A stretch of DNA of 64,000 nucleotides from Bacteroidetes bacterium HGW-Bacteroidetes-4 (lineage in GTDB: Bacteria; Bacteroidota; Bacteroidia; Bacteroidales; SZUA-534). Below the pieces are notes generated by a model that had not been told where the DNA came from, did not search any database, and saw nothing but the letters and a program-made list of their open reading frames with translations. How positions within the stretch are numbered: position 1 is the first letter of the stretch; each line of letters begins with the position of its first letter. The position numbers and the translations under genes are program-made. Below are positions 10,444-19,770 of this stretch, one piece after another. The stretch covers positions 1-64,000 of the forward strand of contig PHDD01000004.1 in assembly GCA_002840905.1 (NCBI GenBank). The letters run 5' to 3'.

Positions 10444-11253
10444 ATGGCTGATATAGAAATAAAAGACATCATAAAAAAGGAAAACCTGGTTTACAGTAAA
10501 TCAAAAATCCTTACCGACAATGAAATGCACTATTGTCCGGGTTGTAGCCATGGCACATCGCACAAGTTGGTTGCTGAAGTTATCGAAGAGATGGGCATTC
10601 AGGAGAAAACCATTGGTATTTCGCCGGTAGGATGCTCGGTTTTGGCCTATAATTACCTCGACATTGACTGGCAACAAGCTGCCCACGGACGTGCTCCGGC
10701 ACTGGCCACTGCAGCAAAACGCCTGATGCCCGATCATTTCGTGTTTACCTATCAGGGCGATGGTGACCTGGCTTCCATTGGCACAGCTGAAATTCTGCAC
10801 GCTTGTAACCGTGGCGAAAACATTACCGTAATTTTTGTGAATAACGCCATTTATGGAATGACTGGCGGCCAAATGGCTCCCACCACCTTGATTGGAATGC
10901 CTACAGCAACCAGTCCCTACGGACGTGAAGCTGCCCTTCACGGATTTCCGCTGAAAATTACCGAACTGATTGCCCAGTTACCTGGAGTTGCATACGTTAC
11001 CCGCCAAAGTGTACACACACCGGCAGCAGCACGTAAAGCAAAAAAAGCCATTAGAAAAGGCTTCGAGAATCAGGAAAAAAAGATTGGTACTTCGTTTATC
11101 GAAATTGTATCAACCTGTTCGTCGGGATGGAAATTATCGCCGGTAGCATCGAACCAATGGATGGAAGAACACATGTTTAAATTCTATCCTCTGGGCGACT
11201 TAAAAGATGCCGAAAGAGATAACGAAGCTGATTACAAAAAATACATTGAATAA
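10444..11253 (+). CDS. 2-oxoacid:ferredoxin oxidoreductase beta subunit (KorB type, TPP-binding)
   Basis: A 269-aa TPP-binding subunit. The HYCPGCSHG segment near residue 28 supplies cluster or active-site cysteines. The TPP/Mg motif is GDGDLASIG (about 101-109), followed by NNAIYGMTGGQ. It pairs with the alpha subunit to decarboxylate the 2-oxoacid. Its start is fixed by a good ribosome site. The gamma-subunit gene begins 18 bp downstream. It looks full length with no anomaly. Confidence 0.93.
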   Translation: MADIEIKDIIKKENLVYSKSKILTDNEMHYCPGCSHGTSHKLVAEVIEEMGIQEKTIGISPVGCSVLAYNYLDIDWQQAAHGRAPALATAAKRLMPDHFVFTYQGDGDLASIGTAEILHACNRGENITVIFVNNAIYGMTGGQMAPTTLIGMPTATSPYGREAALHGFPLKITELIAQLPGVAYVTRQSVHTPAAARKAKKAIRKGFENQEKKIGTSFIEIVSTCSSGWKLSPVASNQWMEEHMFKFYPLGDLKDAERDNEADYKKYIE

Positions 11254-11271
11254 CCTGCAAATCTGAAAGTT

Positions 11272-11823
11272 ATGACCGAAGAGATTATAATAGCTGGTTT
11301 TGGTGGACAAGGAGTACTGTCGATGGGAAAAATTTTAGCCTACTCGGGAGTTATGCAAAATCAGGAAGTAAGCTGGATGCCCAGTTATGGTCCTGAAATG
11401 CGTGGTGGTACAGCCAATGTTACCGTAATCATCAGCGATGAGCGCATTAGCTCGCCCATTATTCATGAGTTTGATACTGCCATCATTCTGAATCAGCAGT
11501 CGCTCGATAAGTTTGAAAATACTGTTAAACCCGGCGGTTTGTTGCTTTTCGACCCAAATGGAATAACCCGTCCACCCCAACGGAAAGACATCAATATTTA
11601 TTCCATCGAAGGTGCTGAAGAAGCAGCCAAAATGGGTAATCCCAAAACGTTTAACATGATTGTTATGGGTGCCTATATTAAAATACGCCCCATTGTTAAA
11701 ATGGAAAACGTACAAAAAGGCCTTGAAAAGTCACTGCCTGAACGACACCACAAACTAATACCCATGAACCTTGATGCTATTCAGGTGGGTATGGATAAAG
11801 TAGTTAAGTTTGCTGTAAATTAA
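11272..11823 (+). CDS. 2-oxoacid:ferredoxin oxidoreductase gamma subunit (KorC type)
   Basis: A 183-aa gamma subunit with the GFGGQGVLSMG glycine motif near the N-terminus and the PSYGPEMRGGTANVTV segment typical of the CoA-binding subunit family. It closes the aminotransferase-ferredoxin-alpha-beta-gamma operon and is followed by a strong bidirectional hairpin. Confidence 0.93.
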   Translation: MTEEIIIAGFGGQGVLSMGKILAYSGVMQNQEVSWMPSYGPEMRGGTANVTVIISDERISSPIIHEFDTAIILNQQSLDKFENTVKPGGLLLFDPNGITRPPQRKDINIYSIEGAEEAAKMGNPKTFNMIVMGAYIKIRPIVKMENVQKGLEKSLPERHHKLIPMNLDAIQVGMDKVVKFAVN

Positions 11824-11840
11824 ATAGCAGTAATGATAAA

Positions 11841-11880
11841 AAAGAAAGAGCCGGAATTCAATATCCGGCTCTTTCTTTTT
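11841..11880. terminator. bidirectional terminator between convergent operons
   Basis: A 15-bp perfect stem (11841-11855 with 11864-11878) has an 8-nt loop. The A-rich left arm and T-rich right arm give a U-run in either direction. It serves the oxidoreductase operon on the plus strand and the DUF4249/plug operon on the minus strand, whose stop is at 11880. Confidence 0.9.
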
Positions 11881-13553
11881 TATTTCACTATAAACGAAGC
11901 GGTATCGCTAATCACCTCTCCATCAGGAGTAATACCATACAATTGCACTATATATTTTCCGGGCAAATCGCCCACATTAAATGTGAGTTCCGAAAGGTTG
12001 TCTGTATCTGAACTAAACACCTTCCAATAAAGTGTATTGCGCATTATAGGTTCGTTTTCGGGAATTTCCTGGTCATAATCAAAGGGTTGTTGATCGGAAA
12101 ATAGCTGGTAGTTGAAAAACAAACCCGATTTAGGAAGCTCCATTCCGGCCAAATCACCCTCTTTTGAAAAGATGTTTACGATACCCCCATAAGTCAAATC
12201 GCCTTTAATATAGGGTTTATTCAATATTTCAATACGTTCAATTCGTTTGGGTGAAACCTCGAGCAACTTATCAATTTCGGTAACAATAATATTATCTATT
12301 AATACCAGGGGCGGGTACACCAATAAATCAGCAGCAGCCCCCAATACCTGAATCGTAAGTTTTCCATTATCAGTCCTGATAGATGCCTGAGGAATTAATT
12401 CGTAAAAATAGTCTTTCAGCGTAGGTAAAGGAATGTACTCCGAAAAAACAATATTCATCGTGGGTTCAGCGTAATACTGCTCGGTAGTTTTATCCTGTGG
12501 TAATAGTTCCATATGTTTATTCTCTTCAAACTGTTTTTCGATAACTCCAATTTTTACACTACGGATTAATTCCATTTTATTTAAAGCATCCAGATTCAAT
12601 GGAAGAAATGGAAGTTTAATCACTTTATTACAAAAATCGTTATCAACCTTAATTTCAGCCAAAGTATTATTCGAGGTTATAAGAATTTCTTTTGTACCCT
12701 TATGCTTTCCCAGATTAACATTAAACTTTCCTTTTTCATCGCTAACTACCGATAGGTTTTGGGATTGATTGGCAATTAATGAAACACTAACCATAGTATT
12801 TGGTAGAGGTTCTTTAGTTTTTGTATTAATCAGGGAGCCGGAAATACTCACCTCCCTGGTTTCAGGAGAAAATAATAAATCAAAACCAGAATAGGATTGA
12901 TTGGGTAAAACAGCTAAACTATAAGCTTCAAAAAGCGGATCCCGGGTTACATTAACAATATAATGCCCGGTTTTTACTTTATTCTCAGGCTTTAATAAAA
13001 CCCTCTGCATCGCTCGGGTATTTATTTCAGCAGCACCTAATGTAAATAGATCCTGTGGATTTGTTGAAAGAGGCACGGTATCGATATAAAAATCGGGGGT
13101 ATAAAAAACCGGGGAAGCAACTATTTCATCGGAATTATAATTAATTATGGTAATGGGCTTATAAGCATACAACCCGGGATTAAAATTCCTCAGCCACTTG
13201 GTATAAGCTTTTAAATAATAATTACCCGAAGGCAGATCATCAGGGATTTTAATTTCACCAACAGCATTTTGGCTTTTCACCGGCAATTTTATTTTTACCG
13301 AAGCAATTCCATCGTACGAAATAAGCTCCAAATAAGCAACTTTACTCCACTCATTTAGCTGATTTGTACCATTGAGCGAAAGATGGATTAAAAAACTTAG
13401 CTCATCGCCAACAATATAAGTACTTCGATCGGTTATAATCTGAAGTTTTTCTATTACACTGGAATAATCATTCTTAACAGGCACTTGCTGACCAAAAGTA
13501 AACTTACACATGCCAGCGAATAACAAAAACAAAACAATCTTAAAAATATTCAT
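11880..13553 (-). CDS. secreted MG2/carboxypeptidase-regulatory protein with barrel-less TonB plug
   Basis: About 557 aa from ATG at 13553. An in-frame extension to 13607 would run into the upstream gene and lose the signal peptide (MNIFKIVLFLLFAGMCKFTFGQ region). After the signal come a macroglobulin-like strand domain (about 30-150, ITDRSTYIVGDELSF), a carboxypeptidase-regulatory-like domain (about 230-310, SISGSLINTKTKEPLP), and a TonB plug-like segment (about 390-480, PPLVLIDNIIV, GGIVNIFSKEG). No beta-barrel follows, so it cannot be a transporter by itself. It starts 2 bp after the preceding DUF4249 gene. The role is probably accessory to the TonB receptor of the same operon. Confidence 0.8.
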   Translation of the reverse strand: MNIFKIVLFLLFAGMCKFTFGQQVPVKNDYSSVIEKLQIITDRSTYIVGDELSFLIHLSLNGTNQLNEWSKVAYLELISYDGIASVKIKLPVKSQNAVGEIKIPDDLPSGNYYLKAYTKWLRNFNPGLYAYKPITIINYNSDEIVASPVFYTPDFYIDTVPLSTNPQDLFTLGAAEINTRAMQRVLLKPENKVKTGHYIVNVTRDPLFEAYSLAVLPNQSYSGFDLLFSPETREVSISGSLINTKTKEPLPNTMVSVSLIANQSQNLSVVSDEKGKFNVNLGKHKGTKEILITSNNTLAEIKVDNDFCNKVIKLPFLPLNLDALNKMELIRSVKIGVIEKQFEENKHMELLPQDKTTEQYYAEPTMNIVFSEYIPLPTLKDYFYELIPQASIRTDNGKLTIQVLGAAADLLVYPPLVLIDNIIVTEIDKLLEVSPKRIERIEILNKPYIKGDLTYGGIVNIFSKEGDLAGMELPKSGLFFNYQLFSDQQPFDYDQEIPENEPIMRNTLYWKVFSSDTDNLSELTFNVGDLPGKYIVQLYGITPDGEVISDTASFIVK

Positions 13554-13555
13554 AG

Positions 13556-14767
13556 TTATTTTCTCCATATTTCGGGTATTTCTAAAGCACCCCCTTGTAT
13601 ACGACAATCAATACAACCCTGGTTTTCAGGAAAAAACAAACCTTTTGCTCCTGTTCCTTCAGGGTCTTCTATTAAGTAATAAGGCCAAAAACTGTTATCT
13701 ATTCTTTCTAATTTTTTTATTGGGTCGAAGACTTGATAATAGTAGCAAAACGCATCATCAGAGTGGTACAAACGCATTTCATCATTTACAAATACCCGTT
13801 TCGAGGTAACAGCCGACACATTGAAATACCCAAGCACCTTTTCTGAAGGATTACTCACGCAGGATATATTTCCCTGAATACTGGAGGGTTGCTTATCGCT
13901 TATTCCACCGGTTTCCTGACTATTTGCCATTAAAAGCTTCCAGTAATCATAAGCGTCCTTGGTTATGCTATATTGCTTTACTAATAAACTATACCGCCAG
14001 TAAAGTTTTTGAGTTGAGTTGTTAACAAAAACCAGGGGATATTTAAGGTATTCATCAACTACATTTTTTGTTGAGGCGGCAAACATCCTTTTCACTCCTT
14101 CCGTTTTATAACAGGTAAATAAAGAATAGTCTTTACCGGGAACATCAACCAACTCTCCTTCCCAATACAACTCTATAGGCCAGGTGGAATGATATTCATA
14201 AGTTTCTTCCAGTTTATACCGATAATACTTACTATCGCCCTGCCGGGTTCTTATATCAATATAAAACTGTAATCCAACCGATTCTACCAACTTACTTACC
14301 TCATTGGTATCAACCATAAATTCATAATATAAACTATCTACATCAGGACATGCGGTCATGGTTTCAAATTCCGATTCATATCTTTTTCCTTGCACTGTCT
14401 CAATAAAAACTTTAAAGGCATTATCCGTCACCAGAAATTCAAAAGGAATGGTCCCAAAATAATAACCCTTATCGGCATTCTCATTAAAAGTGAACTTATT
14501 TCCTTGTTTATCGATAACATAAACCTGACAATTATGCACCGCGTGCAAGCTGTAATCAATAAGTGAGGTTGATTCAGAAATAATTATCCGCTGTTCTTCC
14601 ATTTCGTCACTTATTAAAGCATCGACAACAAGAGCAGGTTCAAAGCCAACCTCATCGTTTATAAAATAAGGCTCAACACATGAAACAATAACCATCAAAC
14701 AAACTAACCCTAACAAATACATTAGTTCGCTTTTGGTTAATTTGTTACTAACTGGTATCTGTTTCAT
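13556..14767 (-). CDS. DUF4249 lipoprotein, copy 2
   Basis: About 403 aa from ATG at 14767 (a GTG at 14788 is also in frame). It has a lipoprotein signal ending in VIVSC, so it is anchored in the outer membrane. It is a DUF4249 family protein, a group usually encoded beside TonB-dependent receptors in Bacteroidota and of unknown function. It is a clear paralog of the next upstream gene, with shared blocks FINDEVGFEP, LVVDALI and FAASTKNVVD.YLKYPL. The C-terminal CIDCRIQGGALEIPEIW motif holds two conserved cysteines. The extended signal region and GTG option make the exact start uncertain. Confidence 0.82.
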   Translation of the reverse strand: MKQIPVSNKLTKSELMYLLGLVCLMVIVSCVEPYFINDEVGFEPALVVDALISDEMEEQRIIISESTSLIDYSLHAVHNCQVYVIDKQGNKFTFNENADKGYYFGTIPFEFLVTDNAFKVFIETVQGKRYESEFETMTACPDVDSLYYEFMVDTNEVSKLVESVGLQFYIDIRTRQGDSKYYRYKLEETYEYHSTWPIELYWEGELVDVPGKDYSLFTCYKTEGVKRMFAASTKNVVDEYLKYPLVFVNNSTQKLYWRYSLLVKQYSITKDAYDYWKLLMANSQETGGISDKQPSSIQGNISCVSNPSEKVLGYFNVSAVTSKRVFVNDEMRLYHSDDAFCYYYQVFDPIKKLERIDNSFWPYYLIEDPEGTGAKGLFFPENQGCIDCRIQGGALEIPEIWRK

Positions 14768-14888
14768 AACTGGACGTATTTCATTCACAAATCATAAAAA
14801 AGGAAAGTTATTAAAGCATTTTTCGTATATATTAGGTCCTCAATCCATTTTTTCATTGCCTTGCGAATGTTTAGCTATCATTACTTCA

Positions 14889-16064
14889 CTAATCCTTCCA
14901 AATATCAGGAACCTCAAGACTTCCCCCCTTCATCCTGCAATCAAAACAATCCTGTTCTGCAAAATAAATATCAGGTGCTTCACCGTCAAGAACCGGAGCT
15001 AAATAATAAGGCCACTGACTCCTTTTTAAACCTTCTAAAAACTTCATGGGAAATTGGCGGGTATATTGTTTACAGAAAACATCATCGGAATGAAAAGGTT
15101 TCATTTCGTCTCCAATAAAAATCCTTTTTTCTGTCACACTCGATACACTAAAATAACCCAAAACCTTCTCTTCAGGATGACTAACACAATAAATATTTCC
15201 TTTTATGTTTGCGGGTTGACTATCATCCAATCCACCCGATTCCTGGCTGTTGGCCATTAGAAGCTTCCAATAATTATATGCGTTTTCAGTAATACTTAAT
15301 TGCTTAACCAACAAACTGTAACGCCAGTACAACCTTTGTGTGGAATTATCGACAAAAGCCAAGGGATATTTCAAGTACTGATCGACTACATTTTTTGTAG
15401 ATGCAGCAAATAGCTTAAGCACCGGTTCACTTTTATAACAGGTAAAGTAGGAATAATCAGGCTGCTGAGTTCTGATAAATCCTGCCCAATACTGCTCAAT
15501 GGGCCATGCAGAATGAAACTCATAGGTTTCATTTAAGGCCCAGCGATAAAACTGACTGTGATTTTTATCTGTTTTTAAATCAACATAAAATTGGAGGCCA
15601 GCGGATTTCAAAGTGTTGCTGGTTGAATTCATTTCAACATTAAGATCGTAGTAAACACTGTCGATGGGGGCACAAGCTGTCAGCTCCTCAAAGTCAGACG
15701 TGTATAACCTACCCCTATCCGTCTCAATAGTTATTTTAAAAGCATTGCCGGGCACCAAAAATTCAAAAGGAATGATGCCCTGGTAATAACCTTGATCCGG
15801 ATTTTCAGTAAAAGTAAAATCATTTCCATCTTTATCGCTTACTACCACTTGGCAATTGTGTACCAAATGAATGGTATAATCAATCAACGATGTAGTTTCA
15901 GAGATTACAATTTTCTGTTCTTCTCGCTCGTCAGTAATTAAAGCATCGACAACCAGAACGGGCTCAAAACCCACTTCGTCGTTTATAAAATAGGATTCGA
16001 TGCACGAGGGAGTAATAATTACAGTAATGAATATCAGAATATATTTAATGCTAGTCATTTTCAT
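14889..16064 (-). CDS. DUF4249 lipoprotein, copy 1
   Basis: A 391-aa lipoprotein (signal ending TPSC) of the DUF4249 family. It overlaps the end of the TonB receptor gene by 14 bp, so translation is probably coupled. It is closely similar along its whole length to the following DUF4249 gene, which points to a tandem duplication. The C-terminus carries the same CFDCRMKGGSLEVPDIW signature. By position it is the partner lipoprotein of the receptor, perhaps a substrate-binding or lid component as SusD is for SusC. That comparison is inference. Confidence 0.83.
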   Translation of the reverse strand: MKMTSIKYILIFITVIITPSCIESYFINDEVGFEPVLVVDALITDEREEQKIVISETTSLIDYTIHLVHNCQVVVSDKDGNDFTFTENPDQGYYQGIIPFEFLVPGNAFKITIETDRGRLYTSDFEELTACAPIDSVYYDLNVEMNSTSNTLKSAGLQFYVDLKTDKNHSQFYRWALNETYEFHSAWPIEQYWAGFIRTQQPDYSYFTCYKSEPVLKLFAASTKNVVDQYLKYPLAFVDNSTQRLYWRYSLLVKQLSITENAYNYWKLLMANSQESGGLDDSQPANIKGNIYCVSHPEEKVLGYFSVSSVTEKRIFIGDEMKPFHSDDVFCKQYTRQFPMKFLEGLKRSQWPYYLAPVLDGEAPDIYFAEQDCFDCRMKGGSLEVPDIWKD

Positions 16065-18822
16065 AATTGCCTAATTTAAAATTCCACGACACGGTAAAAA
16101 TGGGTACACCAATAATTGAGTATTTGTAACCCTGAACTACACCATTCTCAGAATGGAAGTATATGGAATATGGATTTTTACGGCCGGTAACATTATAAAC
16201 ATTAAAAACCCAATAACTATGCAGAAACTTTTTTGCTTTCAGGTTTCCTTCCAGGGTTAACGATAAATCGAGCCTAAAATTATCGGGTACCCGATACTCA
16301 TTTCGATCGGAATAGTCGATGTAGCGACTACCTTCGATAAAATAAATAGCTTTTGGCATGGTAATAGGTCGTCCGGTACTGTACAACACATTGGCCGATA
16401 AAACTAAACGGCGGTTGAAACGGTAGTTACCTACAAAATTTACCACGTGGGGTTTGTCGTAATTACTTGGATAATAAGCCCCATTATTAATTTTTTCCCA
16501 TGAATTTTCGCCATTGACTTTTACCAGTGAACGCGAATAGGTATAAGTAAGCCAACCATTTAAACGGCCCGACTCTTTTGCAAGCATAAATTCCAAACCG
16601 TATGCATCCTGTTCTCCCTGCAATGTCATGGTTTCAACGTGTTTGTTTTCCAGAAAATCAGCACCATCGGCAAATTCAAGAATTTTATCCATTTTCTTAA
16701 CATAGGCCTCCGTTGATAATGAGATACCCAGTGAAGGAACTACCTGGTAATAACCAAGTGACAATTGCTTTGAAAAACCCGGCTTAATATGTGAATCGGC
16801 CATTTTCCATTGATCGGTTGGTGCCACAGCATAGGTATTACTTAATAAGAATAAGTATTGACTCATCTCATTATAAGCAAGTTTTAATGAACTAAAGGAT
16901 GAAAATTTATAATCGGCTGAAATTCTTAACTCCGGTCGAGTATAATCAACCATCATTTTACCTGCGTTAAATTCTTCGGCATTAACAACAGTAGTTGGTT
17001 CGGGCTTTACATCGGGTGCATAAGTGAGCACCTCACCCGGTCCTAATTTGGCAAAATAACTTAAGCGAACACCTGCCTTAAGTTTTAGTTTGTTTGTAAG
17101 CTTATACGAATCATCAATATATAAAGCTCCTTCAACTCCATATTCTTTTCCCAGAATACTTTCCTGCCTTTCGGACTGTTCACCTACCGGAAGTATTTTT
17201 CCTCTATCCAAAGCATAATGAATTGCACTTCCTCCAAAAGTAATGAGCTGCTTTTCAGTAAAATTCCAGGAATAATTACCTTTTAACTCGGTATGTTGTA
17301 TTTGATATTCATGTGAATAAGATTCTGAAATGCTGTTCCAATCTTCAGACTTAAAACCATATGCTGAATAAACTGCAGCATATTCCGCTTTAAATGTTGA
17401 ACTATAGCGGTGAAAATAGTTTAGTGCTGCACCCAGATTATTGTAATTGTATTTATTTAAATTATTCAGATTAAAATAATCGGAGCTTTTGTATCCAAAA
17501 AGCTGTACTTTTCGGTTTTCATCAAATTCATAATCGAAACTTGCCGTAAAATCAGAGAACTTAACATTTGAGTTTTGCAAATCCTCATCATTTAAGCGAT
17601 TCATAATCCAGTCGGAGTATGAGGAACGGCCACTTACAACAAAGGAACTTTTCTCTTTAATTACCGGACCCTCAATTTCAATATTTGCCGAAATGGGACT
17701 TACGCCCCCCTGAGCAAAAAAGCTCTTCTTATTTCCGGTACGTGTTTCGAGCAAAAATAAACTCGACAATCGACCCCCAAATTGCGTGGGAACATATCCT
17801 TTATACATTGAAAAATCACTTATTACAGAAGGATTCACAGCGGTAAAAAAACCAAATACGTGAGACGTATTGTATAATGGAACCTTATTTACGTAAAACA
17901 GGTTTTGATCGGCATTTCCACCCCGTACATTGATACCTCCTGAACCTTCGTTAACACTAACAACACCGGGTAATAGTTGTGATATTTTTACAATATCGCG
18001 TTCGCCCATCAAAGAGGGCAGTTCTTTCACCGATTTTATATCAATTTTATCGAGTCCAACTTGCGAACCTCTAATAGCAAAGGCCTGGTTTGCATTAACC
18101 GTAACTTCGTCAATAGCCGTAATTTCTTTTTGCATGGCAAAACTAAAGGTTCCATCGCCAAAAACTTCGAATTGACATTTTTCTGTGGCCATACCAATAC
18201 AACTAAACTCTCCGGAATATGTCCCCGGATAAAGCTTAAAATAAATTTCGCCGTGTTCGTTGGTTGCTGCTCCAAGGCCAATAGCCGGAAAATACAGATT
18301 TGCTCCAATCAGTGGTTCATTATTCTCACTGGAAACAATGTTTCCTTTAACTCTTACTTTTTTATTATATGCAGACCTATTTTTCCCTCCAATAATAATC
18401 TGCTTCTTCTCGTCGGTTCGGCGTCCCTGCAAATACTCCCCACCATTAATTTTTGAAATACCATTTTCATCATTGCTGAGCTGAGTAGGCTGCATCGCCA
18501 GACTAATGCTATATTGGTTCTGTTTTTCAATTAATACAATAACATTAGGCTCTTCAAACAAGTAACTCAATCGGGTATATTTAAAAGCCTGATCCAATAT
18601 GTGTTTTAAAGGCAAACTATCACCATTAACTGACACGGAACTATTTTTCAACCATTCGGTCTTATAATAAAACCTTACACCCATTTCTTGTTCCAACTCG
18701 TTAATAAACTCAGGAAGCGGGGTATTTATAAAATGACAATTGTAAGTTACCAATAGTTTGTCTTGCGCCATAAGTATACCCGACCAGGCAACAAAAACAA
18801 TAAGTATGAAAAATTTATTCAT
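16051..18822 (-). CDS. TonB-dependent receptor with N-terminal STN domain
   Basis: A 923-aa outer-membrane receptor. A signal peptide (to about residue 19, MAQ) is followed by an STN/secretin-like domain (about 25-105), a carboxypeptidase-regulatory-like domain (about 155-240, VKGNIVSSENNEPLIGANL), a plug (about 255-370, GGINVRGGNADQNLFYVN) and a long beta-barrel. The STN domain is the part that signals to anti-sigma factors in FecA-like receptors, but no sigma/anti-sigma pair is adjacent here. Its substrate is unknown. It overlaps the flanking genes by 8 and 14 bp, making a tight five-gene operon. Confidence 0.9.
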   Translation of the reverse strand: MNKFFILIVFVAWSGILMAQDKLLVTYNCHFINTPLPEFINELEQEMGVRFYYKTEWLKNSSVSVNGDSLPLKHILDQAFKYTRLSYLFEEPNVIVLIEKQNQYSISLAMQPTQLSNDENGISKINGGEYLQGRRTDEKKQIIIGGKNRSAYNKKVRVKGNIVSSENNEPLIGANLYFPAIGLGAATNEHGEIYFKLYPGTYSGEFSCIGMATEKCQFEVFGDGTFSFAMQKEITAIDEVTVNANQAFAIRGSQVGLDKIDIKSVKELPSLMGERDIVKISQLLPGVVSVNEGSGGINVRGGNADQNLFYVNKVPLYNTSHVFGFFTAVNPSVISDFSMYKGYVPTQFGGRLSSLFLLETRTGNKKSFFAQGGVSPISANIEIEGPVIKEKSSFVVSGRSSYSDWIMNRLNDEDLQNSNVKFSDFTASFDYEFDENRKVQLFGYKSSDYFNLNNLNKYNYNNLGAALNYFHRYSSTFKAEYAAVYSAYGFKSEDWNSISESYSHEYQIQHTELKGNYSWNFTEKQLITFGGSAIHYALDRGKILPVGEQSERQESILGKEYGVEGALYIDDSYKLTNKLKLKAGVRLSYFAKLGPGEVLTYAPDVKPEPTTVVNAEEFNAGKMMVDYTRPELRISADYKFSSFSSLKLAYNEMSQYLFLLSNTYAVAPTDQWKMADSHIKPGFSKQLSLGYYQVVPSLGISLSTEAYVKKMDKILEFADGADFLENKHVETMTLQGEQDAYGLEFMLAKESGRLNGWLTYTYSRSLVKVNGENSWEKINNGAYYPSNYDKPHVVNFVGNYRFNRRLVLSANVLYSTGRPITMPKAIYFIEGSRYIDYSDRNEYRVPDNFRLDLSLTLEGNLKAKKFLHSYWVFNVYNVTGRKNPYSIYFHSENGVVQGYKYSIIGVPIFTVSWNFKLGNYEND

Positions 18823-19528
18823 GAGAATTAGATATCATAGCGTTTAGATCATCGCAAATTTTCTGAAGGTCTCCACTTTGCAAATGCCTTAAATTATTTG
18901 GTAGTATTCTGGCTATAGCTTCTTTATGTGATTCAAATTGTTTTGGAAGCAATTTTATGAACTTTCGTTTGGTATTAAACAAAACAGGCTCACCTGCTAC
19001 AACTATATACTTTTTTAAATACAACTTACTATAACCAAATCCGTTCTTATCGGCTTTATTATTGTGGATGTAATCTTTATTGTAAGCAATTAAACAATGG
19101 ACCCCTGAATCAGAACCTATTGATTCAATGTATGGATTTTTAAGGTTCTTATTGACGCTATTTACAAACCTTTTCCCCTCAATTTCGAACCAATTCACTT
19201 GATTCGAATTAAGAATTATTTGTGTTTTGGCTCCAAGATAATTATCATATTCCATTACCAATTCCTGATCATAAACATTGTAATAGAGCCAAACCTTGTC
19301 GTAAACCTTATTTTCTAAACTTAGTTTTCCCAAAAAGGCATTATTATCGAGCAAAAAGGGGTGACCAAAGTCGCAACGTCGTTCCTGAAAGTATTTAATT
19401 CCTTTGTATAAAGCAGGATCTTTACCATAGTTTGAATCAAATTGTTCGAGATCGGAACTTGAGATTTGGGCTAAAAGACTACCAGAATACAAAATAAATC
19501 CTACAAAACTTAATATAAATGATTTCAC
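18815..19528 (-). CDS. secreted protein of unknown function
   Basis: A 237-aa protein not recognised from sequence. It has a signal peptide (MKSFILSFVGFILYSGSLLAQ) and is otherwise a beta-rich, Tyr/Asn/Lys-rich soluble domain with two cysteines. The start is GTG at 19528, since an in-frame stop lies just upstream. It is the first gene of the operon and overlaps the TonB receptor gene by 8 bp, so it probably works with that receptor in the periplasm or at the surface. Confidence 0.72.
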   Translation of the reverse strand: MKSFILSFVGFILYSGSLLAQISSSDLEQFDSNYGKDPALYKGIKYFQERRCDFGHPFLLDNNAFLGKLSLENKVYDKVWLYYNVYDQELVMEYDNYLGAKTQIILNSNQVNWFEIEGKRFVNSVNKNLKNPYIESIGSDSGVHCLIAYNKDYIHNNKADKNGFGYSKLYLKKYIVVAGEPVLFNTKRKFIKLLPKQFESHKEAIARILPNNLRHLQSGDLQKICDDLNAMISNSHE

Positions 19529-19770
19529 AAGCTAATTATTTTTAGTTTTCGAAACTAACATATATTTTTTTTAATATCATTATTTCCATACGAAATAAAT
19601 TCGAGCCAAAGCTGCATTTTATCTTAATTACCGAGCTTCTTAAACCAAGTCGGCAAAAACTATAAATAGTTACATCTAACAATAAAAAATTTAACGCCAG
19701 CTTAACAATGTCATTAACCAATTGTTATTTTATTTGTTAAATTGCATCAGTATTCAAGCAAATTGGTTAC

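Noticed and set aside
18061-18456. 131-aa plus-strand frame inside the TonB receptor
   Set aside because: Antisense shadow of a confident gene, with no family features.
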